Assembly (NCBI RefSeq): GCF_902506145.1
Contig: NZ_LR733519.1
Location: 964,582 to 1,028,581 of the forward strand
Direction: 5' to 3'
DNA: 64,000 nt
From: Burkholderia sp. 8Y
GTDB taxonomy: Bacteria; Pseudomonadota; Gammaproteobacteria; Burkholderiales; Burkholderiaceae
Below the pieces are notes generated by a model. That model had not been told where the DNA came from, ran no database searches, and saw only the letters and a program-made list of their open reading frames with translations. A program made the position numbers and the translations under genes. This document shows positions 54,385 through 62,882 of the stretch, piece after piece. Position 1 is the first letter of the stretch. Each line of letters opens with the position of its first letter.

Positions 54385-55386
54385 ATGGACCTCACACTCG
54401 CCTGGGCCGCGATCATCGCGCTCGGTCTCCTGATGTACGTGGTGCTCGACGGCTTCGACCTCGGCATCGGCATTCTCTTTCCGTTCTTCCCCGACCCGCA
54501 CGACCGCGACGTGATGATGAACACCGTCGCGCCCGTCTGGGACGGCAACGAAACGTGGCTCGTGCTCGGCGGCGCGGGGCTGTTCGCCGCGTTCCCGATG
54601 GTCTATTCCACCGTGCTGTCGGCGCTTTATCTGCCGCTCGTGCTGATGCTCGTGTGCCTGATCTTCCGCGGCGTGTCGTTTGAGATTCGCGCCAAGGCGT
54701 CGCGCACCAAGCCGATGTGGGACCTCGCGTTCATCGGCGGCTCGGCCGGCGCGACCTTCTTTCAGGGCGTGGCGCTCGGCGCGTTTCTCGACGGCATTCC
54801 GGTCGCCGACGGCCGTTTTTCCGGCGATGGCTTCGGCTGGTTCACGCCGTTTTCGATGTTCACGGGCGGCGCGCTCGTCGTCACGTATGCGCTACTCGGC
54901 GCGTGCTGGCTGATCGCGAAAACCGAAGGCGACTTGCAGCGGCGCATGTATCGCGTGGTCTGGCCGCTGACGCTTCTGCAACTCGCGACGATTGCCGTCG
55001 TCAGCGTATGGACGCCATTGCTCGATGCGGGCATCGCGTCGCGGTGGTTCGATTCGCCGCTGTTTTATCGCATGCTGCCGGTGCCGGTGCTCGTCGTCGC
55101 GTGCGCGTGGGCGATGCGGCGGTCGATTGCATCGCGGCATGAAAAGCGGCCGTTCGCCGTCGCGCTCGGGTTCGTGGTGCTCGGTTACGCGGGACTGGTC
55201 GCGAGCATTTCGCCGCACGACATTTTTCCCGGCGTGTCGATCTGGGATGCGGCGGCGCCGCGTTCTAGTCAGCTATTTACGATCGTCGGGGCGGCGGTCA
55301 TTCTGCCCGTGATCGTCGCTTATACGACGTTGGGTTATTGGGTATTCAGAGGGAAGGTGCGGCATGGCGAACATCACTACCATTGA
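54385..55386 (+). CDS. cydB: Cytochrome bd oxidase subunit II (CIO type)
   Basis: A 333-residue membrane protein with about eight or nine helices. It opens with LDGFDLGIG and PVWDGNETWLVLGGAGLFAAFP, both diagnostic of CydB. ATG 54385 has GGAG 7 bases upstream; ATG 54379 is too close to it. It forms the oxidase with CydA and the small subunit that follows. Confidence 0.94.
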   Translation: MDLTLAWAAIIALGLLMYVVLDGFDLGIGILFPFFPDPHDRDVMMNTVAPVWDGNETWLVLGGAGLFAAFPMVYSTVLSALYLPLVLMLVCLIFRGVSFEIRAKASRTKPMWDLAFIGGSAGATFFQGVALGAFLDGIPVADGRFSGDGFGWFTPFSMFTGGALVVTYALLGACWLIAKTEGDLQRRMYRVVWPLTLLQLATIAVVSVWTPLLDAGIASRWFDSPLFYRMLPVPVLVVACAWAMRRSIASRHEKRPFAVALGFVVLGYAGLVASISPHDIFPGVSIWDAAAPRSSQLFTIVGAAVILPVIVAYTTLGYWVFRGKVRHGEHHYH

Positions 55387-55516
55387 GCGCGGCGGTGTGG
55401 GTGCTAAGAAGCTGTTTTGGTTTGTTGCGCTTTGGGTGGCGGGCGTTGGTGGGGCTATGTTGTTGGCGCTGCCGTTCAAGTTGTTGATTTGGTGGGGGGC
55501 GGGGGTGCGCTTTTGA
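55364..55516 (+). CDS. Small cytochrome bd subunit, DUF2474 type
   Basis: A 50-residue protein whose ATG lies 23 bases inside the cydB end. MANITTIERGGVGAKKLFWF leads into one membrane helix (about 18-45) that ends IWWGAG. DUF2474 proteins are the CydX-like third subunits of CIO-type oxidases and stabilise the hemes. Identification rests on position, size and the single helix. Confidence 0.8.
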   Translation: MANITTIERGGVGAKKLFWFVALWVAGVGGAMLLALPFKLLIWWGAGVRF

Positions 55517-55651
55517 TTTTCTTTCTTCGCCGGCGTTTCGCGGTAACGCGCGGTTCTTGCAGTAGCCGCCTCCACGGCGGAGGGGTCACTTTCTTTGCTG
55601 CTGTATAGACTGGAGACATGGGTAACACTTCGGACGAACTGTTTCGTCCGG
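55517..55651. other. Gap after cydABX with a boundary hairpin
   Basis: No gene is seen. An 8-bp perfect hairpin (CGGACGAA, loop CTGT, TTCGTCCG) at 55631-55650 ends one base before the pseudogene remnant. The nearby run GGGGTCACTTTCTTTGCTG resembles repeated intergenic motifs I know from Burkholderia, but I cannot define an element. Confidence 0.4.
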
Positions 55652-55860
55652 CCTTCTGCGCGATCGAACGAGTAAGCCTGGTCCGTACCGTCGCCGTCGT
55701 CCGAATCATCGTCAACGCCGCCGAGCAAAAGCGCCCGCCGCCAATTGCACAGCGTTGAGTAGTCGAACCCATCGTCCGCCGCGGCGGGCGCGCCTGTATT
55801 TGGCACCGATCAAGCGTCGCACCCGAAACGTCGCCAGCGACGAATCGATCTCGGGAAGTG
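55652..55860 (-). pseudogene. Decayed duplicate of the toxin linker region
   Basis: This 209-base stretch matches 56395-56600 of the toxin-like gene in the same orientation, with many substitutions and small indels. Shared items include the Asp-rich run (DDDSDDGDG) and the PAAADDGFD-type motif. Reading frames are interrupted. It lies just downstream of the immunity-like gene, as orphan cassettes usually do. Confidence 0.75.
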
Positions 55861-55878
55861 CTAACCCTTCTTTGAGGC

Positions 55879-56139
55879 TCAGTCGTCTGACTGGGTGACT
55901 TTCATATACTGCTTAAGTTCTGGGTTTGATAGCGCAAGTAAGTTGAGCGTGGCCCCCCCAAATCGCCTAGCGAATTCATCGTCGAATGTCTCGTTGTAGT
56001 CGGCGGCGGGAAGTTCAAGAGGAAATAGGCGCGAAGTAATTGCGAGCACTTTCTCTACATCAAGCGTGTAGGAAACAAGAGCCCTTTTTTCTTCAGACCA
56101 CATTACAACGACACAACGTTTTTCGGTATGGTTTGCCAT
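55879..56139 (-). CDS. Putative immunity protein of the second cassette
   Basis: An 86-residue protein starting MANHTEKRCVVVMWSEEKRAL. Its ATG overlaps the toxin stop by one base (TAATG), so translation is probably coupled. The sequence is acidic with no signal peptide; family unrecognised. The immunity role is inferred from position. Confidence 0.55.
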   Translation of the reverse strand: MANHTEKRCVVVMWSEEKRALVSYTLDVEKVLAITSRLFPLELPAADYNETFDDEFARRFGGATLNLLALSNPELKQYMKVTQSDD

Positions 56140-57014
56140 TAATACCCTCGACATTGCTGATAGTCTGAGAACGCTCGTTGCGAGCATGCATCCATGAACC
56201 GCTGCCCGCCCATTGCGCTTCGATAAGCGGAGCATTCGTCCATATCACGCTCATACTGAGCGTAACGTTCACCCTCGTCTGCCTCGCTAACACCACGCGC
56301 GGCAACGATGATCACATCGTCACTGCTTGAGTCGTCGCCATATTTGAACGGTTGCGCATCGTAAAGCGATGTAGAGCCGCCACTGCTGTCATCGCCTTCT
56401 GCGCCATCGAACAAGTTCGTTCCGTCGCCGTCGCCGTCGTCCGAATCATCGTCACCGCCGCCAAGCAAAGCGCCCGCCGCAGATTCCGCTGCGCCCAGCA
56501 AGTCAAACTCATCGTCCGCCGTGGCGGGAGCACTAAGATGCGGCAACGGATTGAGCGTAGCACCCGCAACGCCGCCAAAGAGTGCATTCGTCTCTGGAAG
56601 TTCGCCGTTTGCCCGCTTGAGCGCGAAGAATGCAGCGCCGCTCAAGACCTCGGCCGGGTACGCATAGCCACCGCTGCCTGTCGCGCACCAGTACTGCGGT
56701 GCCGGGTTGGACGGCGCCATGCGCGGCACTCCCCTATATGCGCGGTTCACTACAGGTACAAGGCGGCCCGACGTCACTGCATCCCGTAGCAGCTTCCGCA
56801 CCGCAGAGTTGTCGGTTGGCAGATTCCAGTGCGCCACTTTTAGCCGGTCGCGGACAAATGCCTGAATGTCGCGCAGCGCCTTCGCGCCAGCAATAAAGCG
56901 CAAATCCCAATTCGGCCGGAAGTGTCGAGCGAAAGCCGCTCGGTCGTCGGCGAGTCGCCTGAGCCGGTCTTTCTCCCATAACTCGCTCTTGTCCACTTCG
57001 CTCAGGGGCCGCAC
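56139..57014 (-). CDS. Putative polymorphic toxin with Asp-rich linker and Cys-rich end
   Basis: A 291-residue protein read from a GTG. The N-terminal part is helical and ends SAVRKLLRDAVTSGRLVPV, resembling the first cassette. An Asp/Gly-rich linker (DDDSDDGDGDG) follows, then YGDDSSSDDVIIVAARGV. The last 45 residues carry three spaced cysteines (ECSAYRS, DACSQRAF, YQQCRGY). No RBS precedes the GTG. The frame stays open upstream to 57071 and reads IPELRSGQLRLWN, so the real start is probably further upstream and lost by frameshift. Possibly a defective toxin. Confidence 0.55.
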   Translation of the reverse strand: MRPLSEVDKSELWEKDRLRRLADDRAAFARHFRPNWDLRFIAGAKALRDIQAFVRDRLKVAHWNLPTDNSAVRKLLRDAVTSGRLVPVVNRAYRGVPRMAPSNPAPQYWCATGSGGYAYPAEVLSGAAFFALKRANGELPETNALFGGVAGATLNPLPHLSAPATADDEFDLLGAAESAAGALLGGGDDDSDDGDGDGTNLFDGAEGDDSSGGSTSLYDAQPFKYGDDSSSDDVIIVAARGVSEADEGERYAQYERDMDECSAYRSAMGGQRFMDACSQRAFSDYQQCRGY

Positions 57015-57178
57015 ATTCCACAGGCGGAGTTGTCCCGACCGGAGTTCGGGTATAGCGCGCGGGCCGACATATCACTATATCCGCGCCCCCAACGCGTCAA
57101 GTCCCAGTATTGAGACCCTGGAATCAGCGTACATTGCCACCCGTTTTGGAGTGGCACATATAGCATGTTGCACCGCAT
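57002..57178 (-). pseudogene. Probable frameshifted 5' end of the second toxin-like gene
   Basis: A 58-codon frame begins with ATG at 57178 (or 57166) and reads LQNGWQCTLIPGSQYWDLTR before ending at a TGA at 57002-57004. It overlaps the toxin frame by 13 bases in a different phase. Between 57004 and 57071 the toxin frame continues the sense. A single-base indel in that interval would join them. No clear RBS. Confidence 0.45.
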
Positions 57179-57356
57179 AAGTAAGTCGTCCTCTGTTTCG
57201 GGACTCTCAGCGTACTGGGTATCTACGGGCGCGTTTGCAAAATATGGTCAGAATCTGAATGGCTCTTGACGCACGTGTCGACGCTCAGGCATAGGGCGGA
57301 TTTGATGAGAGTCAACACGCGGACCGCGCGACGGCCGCATCCCGCGCCTCAGCCAC

Positions 57357-58406
57357 CTAAAACACCCAGCCCGCGACCGCCCCCGCTATCACGCCGAACA
57401 CCACCACCGCCCCCGCCACGAACGCCAGCACGCGCGGCGGGAACGACCGCGCAAGCATCGCCATCGACGGCACGCTGACAGGCGGCAGCGTCATCAACAG
57501 CGCGCCCGCCGGTCCGGCCGCCATGCCGAGCGACAGCATCGCCTGAATGATCGGCACTTCGCCCGCCGTCGGAATCACGAACAGCGTGCCCGCCACCGCG
57601 AACGCGACAATCCACAGCACGCCGTTATCGATATCCGGCCCGATGTGCGGAAAGAGCCACGCACGCGCCGCGCCCAGCAGCAGCACCAGCAGGATGTACT
57701 CCGGCACAAGCCGCAGCGTCATGCGGCCCAGTATCTTGATCCAGCGGGAAAACGCCGTGCCCGGCTCGTCTTCTTCGATCAGCTTCGCGAGCGCCTCGCG
57801 CGATGCCGCCGCCTGCGCAGGCGTCACCATCCGGTTCACCGCGTAGCCGAGGCCGAACACCATCAGCACGCCCAGCACCAGACGCAAGCCCGTCCACTGC
57901 CAGCCCAGCACGAAGCCCATGAACACCAGCGCCGCTGGATTGAGCACCGTGTTGCCGAGCCAGAAGGCGATCGCCGCGCCCGGCGCCGCCTGACGCGCGC
58001 GCAATCCCGCGACGACCGGCGCCGCGCAGCAGGTGCACATCATGCCGGGCAAGGACATCAGGCCGCCGTTTATCACGCTGCCGAAGCCATGCCGGCCAAG
58101 CGCGCGCGCCACCCACTGCGGCGGAATCAGCGCCTGCACCGCAGAGCCGAGCAACAGGCCGAGCACCATCGCCTGCCAGATGGCCTTGCCATAGGCCATC
58201 GCGTAGTCGAGCGCCGCCTGCCACGACGGCTGCGGCGCGCTCGCAGAGGCGCCCATCAGAATGGACTTGCCGATGGAATGCTGGCTCGCCGCCACGAACG
58301 CGCGGTTGTAGTACGGGAACCATTTGACGTAGAAAAGGCCCGCGACGGCGATCAGCAGGAACACCAGCCAGCCGAACGCGACGCGAGGTTGTCGAAGCGT
58401 GGTCAT
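57357..58406 (-). CDS. Permease with CTCC motif (ArsP/DUF318-like)
   Basis: A 349-residue protein with about eight to ten helices. The signature PGMMCTCCAAPVVAGLRAR is in the first repeat, and VIPTAGEVPIIQA in the second. Cys-rich DUF318 permeases are linked to arsenic or metal efflux, and the paired cysteines fit thiol-metal ligands. The cargo is unknown. It begins 28 bases after mnmH and ATG 58406 has a weak RBS. ATG 58505 would overlap mnmH. Confidence 0.85.
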   Translation of the reverse strand: MTTLRQPRVAFGWLVFLLIAVAGLFYVKWFPYYNRAFVAASQHSIGKSILMGASASAPQPSWQAALDYAMAYGKAIWQAMVLGLLLGSAVQALIPPQWVARALGRHGFGSVINGGLMSLPGMMCTCCAAPVVAGLRARQAAPGAAIAFWLGNTVLNPAALVFMGFVLGWQWTGLRLVLGVLMVFGLGYAVNRMVTPAQAAASREALAKLIEEDEPGTAFSRWIKILGRMTLRLVPEYILLVLLLGAARAWLFPHIGPDIDNGVLWIVAFAVAGTLFVIPTAGEVPIIQAMLSLGMAAGPAGALLMTLPPVSVPSMAMLARSFPPRVLAFVAGAVVVFGVIAGAVAGWVF

Positions 58407-58434
58407 ATTCTTGGTCGAATCAGATAAATGAAAA

Positions 58435-59502
58435 TCAGCCGAGCGCGGGCGTTGTCTCGGATAACTGCGCGAGCAGCGCCTTCGCCTGATCGACGCTATC
58501 GGCATCGTTCGGGCGAAACAGCATATGCGCCGCGTGCGGCAACTGCGTGTACAGCGCGCGGCTGCTGCGGCCGTACGCCGGATCGTAATGGCGGTCGATC
58601 AGTTCGGCGAAAAGCGCAGCGCGCTCGCCTTCATCGATCAGCCGATGCCAATGCTCCACGCGCTCACGGCTATGCAGCGCGACGAGCTTCGACAATTGCG
58701 CCTTGAAGAACGCGGGATTGTCGAAAAGGTGGGCGTAGTCCTGCAACAGGAACGCGATGCGGTCCTCGCGGCGCGCTTGCACTTCCACGCAGGCGGCCGC
58801 GTGCAGACTGTCGAGCAGCGCGTCCGGCGTGGAAAGCGCGCCGATGCGCCGCCCTTCCGCCTCGATGAAAACCGGCTTGGCCCGATCGAAGCCGCGCAGC
58901 GCGTGAACGAGCGCGGAGTCGAACGCCTTCTGCGACGGCTGCGGCTGCCCCGGCAACGCGCCGAGCAGCGAGCCGCGATGCGCGGCGAGCCCTTCGAGAT
59001 CCAGCACTTGCGCGCCCGCCTGCGCGAGCGCGTTCAGAAGGCGCGTCTTGCCGCTGCCCGTATGGCCGATCAGCGCGATAAAGCGAAACTGCGCCGGCAA
59101 GGCCGTGAGCCGGTCGAGCACGTCGCGCCGGTAGCTTTTATAGCCGCCATCGAGTTGCCGCGCCTGCCAGCCCATCATGTTGAACCACGTCGTCATGGAG
59201 CCGGAACGCTTGCCGCCGCGCCAGCAATAGATCAGCGGGCGCCAGTTGCGCGGGCGATCCGCGAAGATCGTGTCGAGATGACGGGCGATGTTGCGCGCGA
59301 CCATGGCCGCACCGACGCGCGTGGCCTCGAACGGCGACACCTGCTTGTACATGGTCCCGACGATCACGCGCTCTTCGTTGTCGAGCACCGGCGCGTTGAT
59401 CGCGCCGGGAATGTGATCCTCGGCGAATTCGAGCGGCGTGCGGACATCGACGATTTCGTCGAAATCCTGAAGACGGTCGATCTGAGCGAGAAGGTTTTTC
59501 AC
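58435..59502 (-). CDS. mnmH: tRNA 2-selenouridine synthase (SelU/MnmH)
   Basis: A 355-residue protein. An N-terminal rhodanese domain carries the catalytic Cys93 in IYCWRGGKRSGS. A C-terminal P-loop domain has GHTGSGKT at 146-153. It geranylates and then selenates 2-thiouridine in the wobble position of tRNA. Presence implies selenophosphate synthesis elsewhere. It is the upstream member of a likely two-gene operon with the permease. Confidence 0.92.
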   Translation of the reverse strand: MKNLLAQIDRLQDFDEIVDVRTPLEFAEDHIPGAINAPVLDNEERVIVGTMYKQVSPFEATRVGAAMVARNIARHLDTIFADRPRNWRPLIYCWRGGKRSGSMTTWFNMMGWQARQLDGGYKSYRRDVLDRLTALPAQFRFIALIGHTGSGKTRLLNALAQAGAQVLDLEGLAAHRGSLLGALPGQPQPSQKAFDSALVHALRGFDRAKPVFIEAEGRRIGALSTPDALLDSLHAAACVEVQARREDRIAFLLQDYAHLFDNPAFFKAQLSKLVALHSRERVEHWHRLIDEGERAALFAELIDRHYDPAYGRSSRALYTQLPHAAHMLFRPNDADSVDQAKALLAQLSETTPALG

Positions 59503-59645
59503 GAAAATTGAGCGCGATTCGGCGGGGCGAAGCCCGAAATTATCGCACGGGCGGCGAATTCGGTTTTGCGGCGCATTTTTGCGCGCGCACGCGATGCGGT
59601 TACAGTAAGGGCATCGCGAATCCGGTCATGCGGGCGGGAGAATCG

Positions 59646-61034
59646 ATGACTTATCAAGCAAGCATCGGCGTGCGCCGCTACCGCTTCGACGACCTGAAGA
59701 CGCTGCTCGGCCGCGCGAGCCCGCAGCGTTCCGGCGACGAACTCGCGGGCGTCGCCGCGGCCACGGAGGAAGAGCGCGTCGCCGCCAAAATGGCGCTTGC
59801 CGGCGTGCCGTTGCGCGCGTTCCTCGACGAGCCGCTCATTCCCTACGAAGCCGACGAAGTCACGCGGCTGATCGTCGATACGCACGACGCCGCCGCCTTC
59901 GCGCCCATCGCGCATCTGACGGTCGGCGAATTGCGCGAATGGCTGCTTTCGGATGCGACGGACACCGCCGCGCTCGAAGCCGTCCAGATGGGCCTGACGC
60001 CCGAAATGGTCGCCGCCGTATCCAAGCTCATGCGCAACCAGGATCTGATTCTCGCCGCGAGAAAGCGCCCAGTCGTCACGGGCTTTCGCACGACGATCGG
60101 CTTGGCCGGACGGCTCTCGGTGCGGCTACAGCCGAATCATCCGACCGACGATCCGAAGGGCATCGCCGCATCCATGCTCGACGGCCTCTTCTACGGCTGC
60201 GGCGATGCCGTCATCGGCGTGAATCCGGCCTCGGATTCGCCGGCGGACATTGCCGCGCTGCTCGCGATGATGGACGACTTCCGCCAGCGTTACGACGTGC
60301 CGATGCAGTCGTGCGTCCTCACGCACGTCACCAACACGCTCGCGGCGATCGAACACGGCGCGCCGGTCGATCTCGTCTTCCAGTCGATTGCGGGCACCGA
60401 GCGCGCCAACGCCAGTTTCGGCGTGTCGCTCGCGCTCCTGCAGGAAGCGCACGACGCGGCGCAATCGCTCGCGCGCGGAACCGTCGGGGACAACGTCATG
60501 TACTTCGAGACCGGCCAGGGCAGCGCACTCTCGGCGAACGCGCATCATGGCGTCGATCAGCAGACGTGCGAGGCGCGCGCCTACGCGGTGGCGCGCCGCT
60601 TCCGCCCGCTGCTGACGAATACCGTGGTCGGATTCATCGGGCCGGAGTATCTGTATGACGGGGGGCAGATCATTCGTGCGGGACTGGAGGATCACTTTTG
60701 CGGCAAGCTGCTCGGCGTGCCGATGGGCTGCGACATCTGCTACACGAACCACGCGCAGGCCGATCAGGACGATATGGACACGCTTCTGACGCTGCTCGGC
60801 GTCGCGAACGTCAACTTCATCATGGGCGTGCCCGGCGCCGACGACGTGATGCTCAACTATCAGAGCACCTCGTTCCACGACGCGTTGTACGTGCGCCGCG
60901 TGCTGAACCTGAAGCGCGCGCCGGAATTCGAGGCGTGGCTCGCGAGAATGCGCGTCACGGACGGACACGGCGCGCTGCTTTCGCATTTCTCGGGCGCGGC
61001 GGGGCGACCGCTGCTCGACTGGATCGACCCATGA
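59646..61034 (+). CDS. eutB: Ethanolamine ammonia-lyase large subunit
   Basis: A 462-residue protein of normal length. It contains PVVTGFRTTIGLAGRLSVRLQPNHP, the GQGSALSANAHHG loop near residue 297 and FIGPEYLYDGGQIIRAGLEDH. It cleaves ethanolamine to acetaldehyde and ammonia with adenosylcobalamin. ATG 59646 follows GGGAGAA by 3-5 bases and gives the standard family N-terminus. It overlaps eutC at ATGA. Confidence 0.95.
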   Translation: MTYQASIGVRRYRFDDLKTLLGRASPQRSGDELAGVAAATEEERVAAKMALAGVPLRAFLDEPLIPYEADEVTRLIVDTHDAAAFAPIAHLTVGELREWLLSDATDTAALEAVQMGLTPEMVAAVSKLMRNQDLILAARKRPVVTGFRTTIGLAGRLSVRLQPNHPTDDPKGIAASMLDGLFYGCGDAVIGVNPASDSPADIAALLAMMDDFRQRYDVPMQSCVLTHVTNTLAAIEHGAPVDLVFQSIAGTERANASFGVSLALLQEAHDAAQSLARGTVGDNVMYFETGQGSALSANAHHGVDQQTCEARAYAVARRFRPLLTNTVVGFIGPEYLYDGGQIIRAGLEDHFCGKLLGVPMGCDICYTNHAQADQDDMDTLLTLLGVANVNFIMGVPGADDVMLNYQSTSFHDALYVRRVLNLKRAPEFEAWLARMRVTDGHGALLSHFSGAAGRPLLDWIDP

Positions 61035-61834
61035 CGGACGACACCACGCGCAGCACGGTCGAAGCCGATCCTTGGGACGCGCTCAGGCGTTTCACGAACG
61101 CGCGTATCGCGCCCGGCCGCGCGGGCTGCAGTCTGCCGACCGCGCCGCTCCTCGCGTTCCAGCTCGCGCACGCGCAGGCGCGCGACGCGGTGCATCAGCC
61201 GCTCGACACGGCGTCGCTCGCCGAAAGCTTGCACGCAGCCGGTTTCACCACGCTCGACGTCGCGAGCGCCGCGCCGGATCGCGAACACTACCTGCGTCGT
61301 CCCGATCTGGGCCGCACACTCGACGACGCCAGCGCCGCGCGCCTCGCCGATCACGCGAGCAAAGACAACGTAGCGCCCGATGTGGTGTTCGTCGCCGCCG
61401 ATGGCCTCTCGGCGTTCGCCGGGCAGCGTCACGCCGCGCCGCTTCTGTCGAAGATGCGCGCGATGCTCGACGGCTGGACCATCGGCCCGGTCGTCATCGC
61501 GACGCAGGCGCGCGTCGCGCTGGGCGATCGCATCGGTGAGCTTTTACGGGGGCGGATCGTCGTCGTGATGATCGGTGAGCGGCCCGGCCTGAGTTCGCCC
61601 GACAGTCTCGGGCTGTACGTCACGTATGAGCCGCGCGCCGGACGCACCGATGCCGAACGCAACTGCATCTCGAACGTGCGCCCCGCAGGGCTCGGCTACG
61701 ATGCCGCCGCGTTCAAGCTGCACTGGCTGCTCAACGAAGCGCGGCGGGTGAAGCTGACGGGCGTCGGCCTGAAAGATCATAGCGGCACCTTGCCGCCGCC
61801 AGCGGACGCCGGGCAGATCGAAGGTCGCAGGTAG
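61031..61834 (+). CDS. eutC: Ethanolamine ammonia-lyase small subunit
   Basis: A 267-residue protein. Family motifs are TNARIAPGRAGCSLPT at the start, IGERPGLSSPDSLGLYVTYEP and RNCISNVRPAGL. EutC with EutB binds the cobalamin cofactor. The ATG overlaps the eutB stop by 4 bases. No microcompartment or eutA gene is visible. Confidence 0.95.
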   Translation: MTDDTTRSTVEADPWDALRRFTNARIAPGRAGCSLPTAPLLAFQLAHAQARDAVHQPLDTASLAESLHAAGFTTLDVASAAPDREHYLRRPDLGRTLDDASAARLADHASKDNVAPDVVFVAADGLSAFAGQRHAAPLLSKMRAMLDGWTIGPVVIATQARVALGDRIGELLRGRIVVVMIGERPGLSSPDSLGLYVTYEPRAGRTDAERNCISNVRPAGLGYDAAAFKLHWLLNEARRVKLTGVGLKDHSGTLPPPADAGQIEGRR

Positions 61835-62131
61835 GACGGCGCTTCGCCGCGTGCGATGCGTCGAGCGCGCGCTGTGGAGTGCGAGCGCCTTCGCTCGCCA
61901 GGAAAGGCACGCACGAGCACTTCTTCCCGCGCTGCGATCCGCAGAACAGAACCGGGCAGATCCGGGATTGGGAATCGGAGTAGGCAACAGCTTGCGGACG
62001 CACTCAACGACATCGCGCATTGTCGAATCGTTGGTTCATAGGCAAAGCACGCATGCCGATAAGCGTGCCCACTCAGGCGACAGCCTCCCTTCACGAACTC
62101 GGCGTCCCCGGCGCGGCGGTGGAGACGAGAG
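61835..62131. other. Gap between eutC and the decayed repeats
   Basis: No convincing gene here; short frames on both strands lack RBS and normal composition. Sequence near 62040-62110 may be a further, badly decayed repeat copy, but I could not align it surely. Confidence 0.4.
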
Positions 62132-62547
62132 AGTCAACGCGTCAAAACGCGAGCGAATCCCGCCGACCTCGCGCTACGGGAGACAACCATCTTCTTGCGC
62201 GAATCAGACGCCCTCCCGACGTAGCGGTTCACGGCACCGAGTCAACTGTCGGAGCGCGAGCCGGCCTGGCGGAATCGTTCGCCGGCGCCGACCCTCTTCT
62301 TACGAATCAACGCCCCGGGGCACGGCCGCGATGGACGCCACAACTCAGCGCGTCAGAGCATGAGGTCACCGCCGAGTCCGCGCCGGCAGAGACAACTTCT
62401 CCTCCAACGAATCAGCCACCCTCCGCCACAGCCGTCGACGTGACAGATTCCAGATGCCAGAGCGCGAGCCACCCGCCGAACTCGCGCTGCCCTCAACGAC
62501 CATCCCGTTCACATATTGGGACGCCTCGGACGAGGCGGTCCACACAG
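62132..62547 (-). repeat. Array of decayed tandem copies of the DUF1328 gene 3' end
   Basis: Four copies spaced about 100 bases apart repeat the 3' end of the minus-strand gene at 62557-62730. Anchors begin near 62132, 62241, 62344 and 62442 (the intact end is anchored at 62548). They share, on the plus strand, the pattern GTCAAxGCGTCAxAxCxCGAGCG followed by CCCGCCGAxxTCGCG. Divergence rises irregularly between copies. The frames are broken. Confidence 0.75.
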
Positions 62548-62556
62548 GTCAACGGG

Positions 62557-62730
62557 TCAAAGCACGAGCGACCCCGCCGAAATCGCGACGACCAGGAAGA
62601 TCACGAACAGGACGAGGAAGATAAAGAAGCAAATCTTCGCGATGCCCGCCGCGCCCGAGGAGACACGGCCAAAGCCGAAGAAGCCTGCGATGACGGAAAT
62701 GACCGCGAAGAGAATGGCGAGCTTAAGCAT
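62557..62730 (-). CDS. DUF1328 small membrane protein
   Basis: A 57-residue protein of family length. Two hydrophobic helices (residues 3-20 and 34-52) surround [15 protein letters not shown], the DUF1328 hallmark. Members are small inner-membrane proteins often induced by stress; function unknown. The AGGG before the ATG is a weak RBS. Its last bases are repeated four times downstream. Confidence 0.88.
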   Translation of the reverse strand: MLKLAILFAVISVIAGFFGFGRVSSGAAGIAKICFFIFLVLFVIFLVVAISAGSLVL

Positions 62731-62882
62731 GGCGAACCCTTTTTTGTTGTCGATGAGGGCTCCTGCCTGCAAGTGTCGTGCCTCGACGATTTGCCTTATT
62801 CCATGTCGCTTGAGAAAAAGACCGTTAGTTGCGCAAACGGCGGGTAGAAAAGCACCGCCTTCCGGAAGTGCTTCGCAAGACA

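Noticed and set aside
55560-55630. Insertion-sequence end or transposase remnant near the pseudogene
   Set aside because: The stretch looks like repeated Burkholderia intergenic sequence, but I find no transposase frame, no paired inverted ends and no target duplication.
61835-62550. CRISPR-like array
   Set aside because: Repeats are about 100 bases, diverged and match the adjacent gene end. There are no short identical repeats with unique spacers and no cas genes.
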